This document shows, piece after piece, positions 1-4,931 of a DNA stretch of 6,481 nucleotides. This stretch comes from PVC group bacterium. GTDB lineage: Bacteria; Verrucomicrobiota; Kiritimatiellia; SS1-B-03-39; UBA6053. The stretch lies in NCBI GenBank assembly GCA_003565815.1, contig PXAS01000182.1:1-6481 (forward strand). The letters are read 5' to 3'. Position 1 is the stretch's first letter. The number at the start of each line of letters is the position of its first letter. Below the pieces are notes generated by a model. It saw nothing but the letters and a program-made list of their open reading frames with translations. It made no database searches and had not been told where the DNA came from. The position numbers and the translations under genes were made by a program.

Positions 1-767
1 CACTTTGCCGCGTTTGACAAGGGATAGTTTTGAAAATTTTCGATTTCATGGTGGTCGGGATTCCAGATGGCGGCATCGGGCGTGCCGTAGGGCTGGAATT
101 CTCCCGTGAGTATGCCTTTTCCCGCATGGAGACAGAGCAGGGCGTCGATTTGGTCCTCGAGGGTTTTGTATGCGGAAAGGGCATCGCGCGGACCGGGGGA
201 TGGGAACGGGGGCAATTCGAGATGCGCTCCCAGACGTTGCCAGTGATCCCGGAAAGTGGCGCCCAGTTTTTGTTTTCTTTCGCTCAAACTGAGTTCGGGC
301 CAGTGTTTTCTGGCGCGTCCGACTTTGTAAGGTATCCGATATCGACTGCGATGTAGGTGTAAATTGGCCGTGTGAGGATACACCTCCACGAGTGCCTTGC
401 CCCCCAAGGGGCGTTCCCCTTTCACCTGATACCCATGAAGTTTCAACAACGCGACAATCCGTTCTCCCCATTCCCCGGGCCTTTCCGGACCGGGGCTGTG
501 TACCGGACATCCGTACCGGCTGAAGGCGCGGGTGGTTTCGAGATCGGCCTCCCGCCAGCCACGAACGCCGTCGACGCCAATGGGCATATCCATGGCGATC
601 AGAGCGGGTTTAAATTGTTTGACAATATCCGCGAGGTCCTCCAAGAGTTTCGCGCCCGTGGAACAGGTTTCGAGCAGCAAGAGTTCCCTGCCCCGGCAAA
701 CGGCCCAGGCCCCGCTGCCGTTCGGGGTCCAAGCGGCATCCCATCCCATGATGATGTCTTGATTCAT
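1..767 (-). CDS. DUF429 family protein, predicted RNase H-fold nuclease (3' end beyond window)
   Basis: The frame is open from the ATG at 767 to the left edge, giving 255 codons with no stop, so only the C-terminal tail is missing. Visible motifs match the DUF429 family (PF04250): GWDAAW at residues 8-13 with Asp10, AMDMPIGVDG at 58-67 with Asp60, VEVYPHTA at 127-134 with Glu128, and KTLEDQIDALLCLHAG at 201-216 with Asp205 and Asp208. Such spaced acidic residues are why the family is predicted to be a nuclease with an RNase H fold; I know of no firmly established biochemical role. There is no signal peptide or membrane segment, so it should be cytoplasmic. The start at 767 has only a weak AGG (minus strand, 778-776) 8 bases upstream; the in-frame ATG at residue 7 is an alternative that would keep the first motif. 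It diverges from the photolyase gene 50 bases away, which hints at a shared control region and perhaps nucleic-acid metabolism, but this is inference. Confidence 0.85.
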   Translation of the reverse strand, partial: MNQDIIMGWDAAWTPNGSGAWAVCRGRELLLLETCSTGAKLLEDLADIVKQFKPALIAMDMPIGVDGVRGWREADLETTRAFSRYGCPVHSPGPERPGEWGERIVALLKLHGYQVKGERPLGGKALVEVYPHTANLHLHRSRYRIPYKVGRARKHWPELSLSERKQKLGATFRDHWQRLGAHLELPPFPSPGPRDALSAYKTLEDQIDALLCLHAGKGILTGEFQPYGTPDAAIWNPDHHEIENFQNYPLSNAAK

Positions 768-770
768 GGC

Positions 771-790
771 CGGAACCTACATCCGTTCCG
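771..790. promoter_or_regulatory. Dyad CGGAAC-N8-GTTCCG in divergent intergenic gap, candidate operator
   Basis: Bases 771-776 (CGGAAC) and 785-790 (GTTCCG) are perfect reverse complements separated by 8 bases. The dyad lies in the only space (768-817) between the divergent DUF429 and photolyase genes. A symmetrical site shared by two divergent genes is a usual place for a dimeric repressor or activator. Arms of six bases can also occur by chance in GC-rich DNA, and I do not recognise the regulator. The left arm also overlaps the weak AGG upstream of the DUF429 start. Confidence 0.3.
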
Positions 791-803
791 TGCAGGCGCA
801 AGC

Positions 804-809
804 GGGAGG
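804..809 (+). promoter_or_regulatory. Shine-Dalgarno site of the photolyase gene
   Basis: GGGAGG lies 8 bases before the ATG at 818. The motif and spacing are near ideal and fix this start for the photolyase gene. Confidence 0.8.
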
Positions 810-817
810 CACCGGGG

Positions 818-2371
818 ATGATTCGAAATCTTTACCTGATTTTGGGGGATCAACTGGACCGGGAATCCGCAGTTTTCGATGAATTTGATCCCGCGAGGGA
901 CGCACTGTGGATGGCGGAGGTGCGCGCGGAAAGCACCAAGGTGTGGAGTCACCAAATTCGCACGGCCTATTTTTTGAGCGCCATGCGTCATTTTGCCCAA
1001 GAAATGCGGGACAAGGGATATCCGCTCTACTACCGCACCTTGGCGGATACGGCGGGCATCGACAGCTTTGGCGGTGTTTTGGACAAAGACCTGCGGGCAT
1101 TACAGCCCGGCAAAGTGCGTTTGGTTCATCCGGGAGAATACGGGGTTTTACAGGAAATCCGCAAGTCCGTGACGAACGCGGATCTGCAATTGGAACTTCT
1201 CGTGGATCGGCATTTTGTGTGCACTGCGGATGATTTCGCCCGTCATGCGAAGGGGCGAAAGCAGTTGCGCATGGAATTCTTTTACCGGGAGGTCCGCAAA
1301 AAAACGGGACTGCTGATGGAAGACGGGAAATCCCCCACCGGCGGGGACTGGAATTACGATGCGGCGAACCGCAAAGCCTTTCCGGCATCGGGTCCGCCGG
1401 AAATTCCGCCGGGCAAACGCTTTCCGCCGGACAAGATTACGCGGGAAGTCCTGCAAAGCGTTCGCCGCGAATTTCCGGATCATCCCGGGGATTTGGAGAC
1501 ATTCGACTGGCCGGTCACGCCTCGGCAGGCCGAGGAGGCCCTGGCGGATTTTATCGCCCATCGCCTGCCGAAATTCGGAGATTTTCAGGATGCGATGTGG
1601 ACGGGGGAGCCGTTTTTATTTCATGCGCGGCTTTCCTGCGCACTGAATGTGAAGCTGATTCATCCGCTCACCGTTTGCCGGCAGGTGGAGGCGGCGTGGC
1701 GAAAGGATCCCGAACGCATTCCGCTGGAGGCCGTGGAGGGCTTTGTGCGTCAGGTCATCGGCTGGCGGGAGTTTGTGCGGGGAATTTATTGGCATTTCAT
1801 GCCGGGGTATTTGGCGCGAAATACACTGGGCGCCGATTTGGATCTTCCGAATTTTTATTGGACGGGCGACACGGAAATGGCCTGCCTGAAAGATGCACTC
1901 TCCCAAACGCTTCGTTACGGCTACGCGCACCATATTCAGCGCCTGATGGTGACCGGATTGTTCTCGCTGCTTTTGGGCGTGGATCCCCGGCAGACACACG
2001 AATGGTATTTGGCCGTGTATCTGGATGCGGTCGAGTGGGTGGAACTGCCCAATACCCTGGGGATGTCGCAATATGCGGATGACGGAGTGATGGCCAGCAA
2101 ACCCTACGTGGCCAGCGGACAGTACATCAATCGAATGAGCAATTATTGCAAACACTGCAAATTCCGTCCCGATCAAAAAACCGGAGAAACCGCCTGCCCG
2201 TTCACGACGCTGTATTGGGATTTTCTGATTCGGCACCGGGACCGGTTTGCGGCGCATCCGCGCATGAAACTTCAGGTTCGCAATCTGGAACGTCTTTCCG
2301 AAGCGGAACAAGCGCGCATTCGGGAACAGGCCGAACACATCAAAACACAATGCACGGGAGAAAAATCATGA
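818..2371 (+). CDS. phrB: FeS-BCP cryptochrome/photolyase family protein (PhrB-type, probable (6-4) photolyase)
   Basis: The 517-residue product is close in length to Agrobacterium PhrB (about 507). It begins with the Rossmann-like antenna-domain motif LYLILGDQLD (residues 5-14). The C-terminal half is the helical FAD domain. Four cysteines, Cys356, Cys444, Cys447 and Cys460 (YCKHC, then TACPF), are placed to bind a [4Fe-4S] cluster. They, the His pair 371-372 (YAHHIQRL) and the aromatic electron-transfer candidates Trp348, Trp396 and Tyr397 all sit exactly six residues after the PhrB positions as I recall them (Cys350/438/441/454, His365-366, Trp342, Trp390, Tyr391). The family repairs UV-induced (6-4) pyrimidine photoproducts using light-reduced FAD and usually a lumazine antenna; some members act as photoreceptors instead. 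The protein is cytoplasmic, without a signal peptide. A GGGAGG site at 804-809 supports the start. The last four bases overlap the next gene's start, implying coupled expression with the SDR. Repair versus sensing cannot be settled from sequence. Confidence 0.95.
   Translation: MIRNLYLILGDQLDRESAVFDEFDPARDALWMAEVRAESTKVWSHQIRTAYFLSAMRHFAQEMRDKGYPLYYRTLADTAGIDSFGGVLDKDLRALQPGKVRLVHPGEYGVLQEIRKSVTNADLQLELLVDRHFVCTADDFARHAKGRKQLRMEFFYREVRKKTGLLMEDGKSPTGGDWNYDAANRKAFPASGPPEIPPGKRFPPDKITREVLQSVRREFPDHPGDLETFDWPVTPRQAEEALADFIAHRLPKFGDFQDAMWTGEPFLFHARLSCALNVKLIHPLTVCRQVEAAWRKDPERIPLEAVEGFVRQVIGWREFVRGIYWHFMPGYLARNTLGADLDLPNFYWTGDTEMACLKDALSQTLRYGYAHHIQRLMVTGLFSLLLGVDPRQTHEWYLAVYLDAVEWVELPNTLGMSQYADDGVMASKPYVASGQYINRMSNYCKHCKFRPDQKTGETACPFTTLYWDFLIRHRDRFAAHPRMKLQVRNLERLSEAEQARIREQAEHIKTQCTGEKS
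2356..2360 (+). promoter_or_regulatory. Shine-Dalgarno site of the SDR gene, inside the photolyase gene
   Basis: GGGAG ends 7 bases before the ATG at 2368. It lies in the last codons of the photolyase gene and selects this ATG over the longer in-frame extension that begins at 2146. Confidence 0.75.
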
Positions 2372-3093
2372 CGCAACATGCCATCATATTCGGAGCGACG
2401 GGCGGAATCGGTCGGGCCCTCACGGATTTATTGCTCGAAAAAGGCTGGGCGGTCACCGCCGTGGGACGTGACGCGGACAAGTTGGACGAATTGGCCGGGG
2501 CGGTCACGAAAATCGTGGCCGACGCCACCCAGGTGGATGGCGCGGCCAAGGCATTCGAGTCGGCGACATCCGACGAACATCCGGTGACGGCCTGCGTGAA
2601 CTGCATTGGCAACCTGTTTCTCAAGCCCATTCACCGGACCACGGCCAAGGAATTCACGGAGGTGATGCGCATCCATGTGTTCAGCAGTTTTTCCATTTTG
2701 CAGGCGGCGGTGAAACAGATGAAAGCCGGAGACAGCGTGGCCTTGATGTCCTCGGCGGCGGCCCGAACCGGCATGGTCAACCACGAATCCATCGCGGCCG
2801 CGAAAGGCGCGGTGGAAGGGCTCACCCGCGCGGCGGCGGCCAGTTACGCGCCCAAAGGCATTCGCATCAATGCGGTGGCGCCCGGACTCACGGAAACGCC
2901 GATGACCCGACACTTGACTTCAGGACCCGCCAGATCGGTTTCGGAAAACATGCACGCGCTCGGGCGCCTCGGCAAAGCGGAGGACATCGCCTCCGCCCTT
3001 GCCTGGCTGATCGACCCGGCCCAAAGCTGGGTGACCGGGGAAATCATTCATGTAGACGGCGGCCTGGCGCACCTGCGCGGGATGGGGAAATAA
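2368..3093 (+). CDS. Atypical short-chain dehydrogenase/reductase (SDR), catalytic Tyr replaced by Ile
   Basis: The 241-residue product has the length and order of a classical SDR. Residues 9-15 are GATGGIG, the dinucleotide-binding glycine motif. VGRD at 32-35 follows the second strand, compatible with NADP(H). NCIG at 78-81 stands where NNAG is usual. Ser128-Ser129 fill the active-site Ser region, and NAVAPGLTETPM (168-179) and VTGEIIHVDGG (222-232) are typical C-terminal SDR motifs. The YxxxK motif, however, reads IAAAK (142-146): Lys146 is kept but the catalytic Tyr is Ile. The Asn of the tetrad also seems to be His103. From memory, a group of bacterial SDRs carries this same NHE-x-IAAAK pattern, so the change is probably ancestral and not an error. 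The protein may be a nucleotide-binding non-enzyme, or an enzyme with altered chemistry. The ATG overlaps the photolyase stop (ATGA), with its own Shine-Dalgarno site at 2356-2360. SDR genes occur with photolyase genes in light or singlet-oxygen response clusters of other bacteria, so a linked role is plausible but inferred. Confidence 0.92.
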   Translation: MTQHAIIFGATGGIGRALTDLLLEKGWAVTAVGRDADKLDELAGAVTKIVADATQVDGAAKAFESATSDEHPVTACVNCIGNLFLKPIHRTTAKEFTEVMRIHVFSSFSILQAAVKQMKAGDSVALMSSAAARTGMVNHESIAAAKGAVEGLTRAAAASYAPKGIRINAVAPGLTETPMTRHLTSGPARSVSENMHALGRLGKAEDIASALAWLIDPAQSWVTGEIIHVDGGLAHLRGMGK

Positions 3094-3127
3094 ACGCGCT
3101 TCCTCGTCCGTGGCCGTACGTCCGGGT

Positions 3128-3544
3128 TTACGGATTCGAGACGTTCCGCCGTTTCATTCGGACGATTCTCACGGCCTCGCCACCCTCAACTTTTTCATTG
3201 AAGGCCTCGGCGTTTTCCAGGGCGGTGACCCGGTCATCATCCCAGCTCCAAGTGCGATTATAGACGTAGGCATTGATTTTCCCGGCAGGCGCCGTCACAT
3301 GCACGGTGTCGGAGACTTCGGAAATGACCATGGCAAACATCATGTCGCCGTCGGGATCCGGGGGGATCACTTTGGCCAGGACGTGCAATTCCCCGTCCTT
3401 TTGGACCACCCGTTCGATTTGCAAACCGAAGCCGGGATGCGGGGTTTGCAGGGAAACGGTCACCGGCGTCGGTTCCGCCTTCGGCTCATCGGCCATCAGC
3501 AGTCCCGTAAAAATCAGCGTGAAAAGAGCGAGATAAAATTTCAT
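3128..3544 (-). CDS. Small secreted protein of unknown function
   Basis: The 138-residue product starts with a signal peptide: MKFYLALFTLIFTGLLMA, with likely cleavage after Ala18 before DEPKAEPTP. The mature part is about 120 residues, rich in alternating beta-type sequence. Distinct stretches are TPHPGFGLQIERV (residues 34-46), a PPDPDGD turn, an ISEVSDTVHV strand and a TWSWDDD motif, and the end is basic (VRMKRRNVSNP). This suggests a small exported beta-sandwich, probably periplasmic, but I do not recognise the family. The frame stays open upstream to an ATG at 3625. I chose 3544 because it begins the signal peptide and has GGAG (minus strand, plus positions 3552-3555) seven bases ahead. 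The gene converges on the SDR with 34 bases between the stop codons and diverges from the exported protein gene that starts at 3843. No operon partner is visible. Confidence 0.75.
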   Translation of the reverse strand: MKFYLALFTLIFTGLLMADEPKAEPTPVTVSLQTPHPGFGLQIERVVQKDGELHVLAKVIPPDPDGDMMFAMVISEVSDTVHVTAPAGKINAYVYNRTWSWDDDRVTALENAEAFNEKVEGGEAVRIVRMKRRNVSNP

Positions 3545-3842
3545 GGTAAGACTCCATTTGTTGTTGTGGGGGATCATTTGGGTTGAGTTTGAACATGGCG
3601 GTTGTGTGTTCTTAGAGGGCTTCAAACATCCTTCTTACATGCGTTGGACGCTTGCGGATACCCGAATCTTGGAAAAATTGTTCTTTTTTTTTCGGCCTGG
3701 CAGCCTGTCCAAAAATCCCATGCCCCCTCCACACCCTCTCAAAAATCGAAACATCATGCCCTATCACTGCCAAAGGCTTCTCGAAGGGGGGCTCGCCGAT
3801 TGACCAATATGCTATTCCAACTGAGTCGGGCTTGACATTTCA
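3545..3842. other. Divergent intergenic region, AT-richer than its flanks
   Basis: This 298-base stretch separates the minus-strand small secreted protein gene from the plus-strand exported protein gene. It holds the GGAG site at 3552-3555, a run of nine T at 3684-3692, and a TTGACA hexamer at 3832-3837. Short open frames cross it but have no Shine-Dalgarno site and no recognisable product. I see no tRNA-like fold, riboswitch motif or repeat array. It presumably carries promoters for both flanking genes; for the minus-strand gene I could not pick a convincing one. Confidence 0.6.
3552..3555 (-). promoter_or_regulatory. Shine-Dalgarno site of the small secreted protein gene
   Basis: Read on the minus strand this is GGAG, seven bases before the ATG at 3544. 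It decides for the short form with an N-terminal signal peptide, against the 27-residue longer form that starts at 3625. Confidence 0.65.
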
Positions 3843-3862
3843 TTGAAAAAAACGCTTTTTAT
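3832..3862 (+). promoter_or_regulatory. Possible sigma-70-type promoter for the exported protein and lyase-like gene pair
   Basis: TTGACA at 3832-3837 is a perfect -35 consensus. The -10 side is poor: the best match is TTTTAT at 3857-3862, four of six bases, with a long 19-base spacer. If this promoter is real, transcription would begin around 3867-3870, right at two adjacent ATG codons of the downstream gene. That would exclude the TTG start at 3843 and imply a nearly leaderless message. The hexamer may also be a chance match. Confidence 0.3.
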
Positions 3863-4931
3863 GCGCATGATGATTTCACATTGGATTTTTCCGCACTCTC
3901 TGGGTGCGCTTTTCATGTTCGGCTTCTTGCTTCCGTTCCCTTTGGGAGCGGGGAATGCGCCTGAATTTCCCGAAGGTTGGCACGCGCTCGCGCATGAAAA
4001 CACCGTGTGGTTGCAGAATCCCCAAACGTCATGGACCACCCGAATTCATTCGGAAACCGAAGCCGACATTCTGGAAGTTCGCCATCGGGAACGACTTTGG
4101 TTTCGTCTGGAGGGTCCGGTGATCCATCCCGGCATGCCCGGGCGGGAACCCGCGGTTTCCTCCTCTATTCCGGCCGGACGGGCCCAACTTCGCACCGCGC
4201 GGACGGGGAGCGGTTCCGTTTCTCTGCACCGCAACATGTATCACCGCGCCGACAACCGGGAACGGCTTGAAGGGGCCCGCACTTGGTGGACGGTGGCGGC
4301 GGACGCTTCGGAGGCGTCCGGCGCCCGGGGAATGTGGGTCTCCGTCTGGGGTCACGATGGGTTCGGGTTGCGGGCCGTGGATGCGTCCATCCTTCTGCCC
4401 GGCGCGTCGCCGGAGGACATCACGATCGAGGGACATCAATTCAGCGCGAGGTTGCCCGAGGACAATCTCATCCTGCGGGGCACGTTGCTGTTTCCCGCCG
4501 CTCCCCACATCGAATTGAGCGCGGAGGATGAAGGAACCCGGGTTCGTTTTTGGTTGCGATCTCCGGACGACAAACGGGAACCGGTCTGGGAAGACGCCGT
4601 GCTGGATCACGATCTCACGTTGGAGGATCCGGAAGACCTGGCGGCTGAAATCGAACTGGAAATGCCGGAGCACGCCCGGCGTGTCCTCGGAGCCGTGGCC
4701 ACCTCCACGGCCATGGGCGCTCCCGGATTGCAACGCCGGGTCAACCAACAAATGGCGTTGGTCCTGACGGTCTCCGACTCCCCGCCCCCGGAACCGGAAA
4801 CCGGTAAGGCCGCGGATCAGGTGCTTTTCAAAATGGGCGCACAAACGGTGCGATATTGGGAACATTTGATTGAATTCGAAACGGGAATGCGGGACGTGCT
4901 CTCGACGTTTCAAGGAAGGAAATCCCCATGA
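3843..4931 (+). CDS. Exported protein of unknown function coupled to a lyase-like gene
   Basis: The frame gives 362 residues from a TTG at 3843; ATG codons at 3861, 3867 and 3870 are alternatives. None has a clear Shine-Dalgarno site. The TTG form begins MKKTLFMRMM, a good basic n-region, followed by a hydrophobic core and PFPLGAGNA, so the product is exported whichever start is used. After the signal comes a beta-rich body with many Trp and Arg residues, for example EGWHALAHENTVWLQNP (residues 45-61), ARTWWTVAADASE (145-157) and GMWVSVWGHDG (163-173). An acidic stretch, EDPEDLAAEIELEMPEH (261-277), follows. A Pro/Glu linker, SDSPPPEPETGK (311-322), precedes a final helix-like segment. I cannot assign a family. 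Its stop overlaps the start of the lyase-like gene (ATGA), so the two proteins are probably made together and may share a periplasmic or extracellular polysaccharide substrate. That role comes from context, not homology. Confidence 0.78.
   Translation: MKKTLFMRMMISHWIFPHSLGALFMFGFLLPFPLGAGNAPEFPEGWHALAHENTVWLQNPQTSWTTRIHSETEADILEVRHRERLWFRLEGPVIHPGMPGREPAVSSSIPAGRAQLRTARTGSGSVSLHRNMYHRADNRERLEGARTWWTVAADASEASGARGMWVSVWGHDGFGLRAVDASILLPGASPEDITIEGHQFSARLPEDNLILRGTLLFPAAPHIELSAEDEGTRVRFWLRSPDDKREPVWEDAVLDHDLTLEDPEDLAAEIELEMPEHARRVLGAVATSTAMGAPGLQRRVNQQMALVLTVSDSPPPEPETGKAADQVLFKMGAQTVRYWEHLIEFETGMRDVLSTFQGRKSP
4916..4920 (+). promoter_or_regulatory. Shine-Dalgarno site of the lyase-like gene, inside the preceding gene
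   Basis: AAGGA (within AAGGAAGGA, 4912-4920) ends seven bases before the ATG at 4928. It sits in the last codons of the upstream gene and supports coupled translation from the ATGA overlap. Confidence 0.75.

Noticed and set aside
46..510. Minus-strand open frame of 154 codons in another phase of the DUF429 gene
   Set aside because: The DUF429 frame is continuous with recognisable motifs over the same bases; this one is Arg/Pro/Ser-rich noise.
771..790. GGAAC in both arms of the dyad as ECF sigma -35 elements
   Set aside because: No -10 element fits at the needed spacing in either direction, and the implied transcript starts would fall on or inside the translation signals.
372..821. Plus-strand open frame of 149 codons antisense to DUF429
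   Set aside because: It has no family features and lies entirely over the DUF429 gene and the divergent gap.
777..1388. Minus-strand open frame of 203 codons over the photolyase start
   Set aside because: It is rich in Pro, Arg and Cys without motifs and is antisense to a well-supported photolyase.
2146..2367. 74-residue N-terminal extension of the SDR within the photolyase gene
   Set aside because: The SDR fold begins at the ATG at 2368, which has its own GGGAG site; the extension is the photolyase gene read in another phase.
3094..3133. Hairpins between the convergent SDR and small-protein genes (GCGCG/CGCGC at 3075-3099; CCGTA/TACGG at 3114-3133) as a shared terminator
   Set aside because: The stems are only 5 bp with loops of 10 to 15 bases and no U-tract in either direction.
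3684..3692. Run of nine T as an intrinsic terminator
   Set aside because: There is no stable GC-rich stem directly upstream and no plus-strand gene that would need to end there.
3602..3846. Short plus-strand open frames across the 3545-3842 gap
   Set aside because: They have no Shine-Dalgarno sites and no recognisable protein character, and they lie in a likely promoter region.
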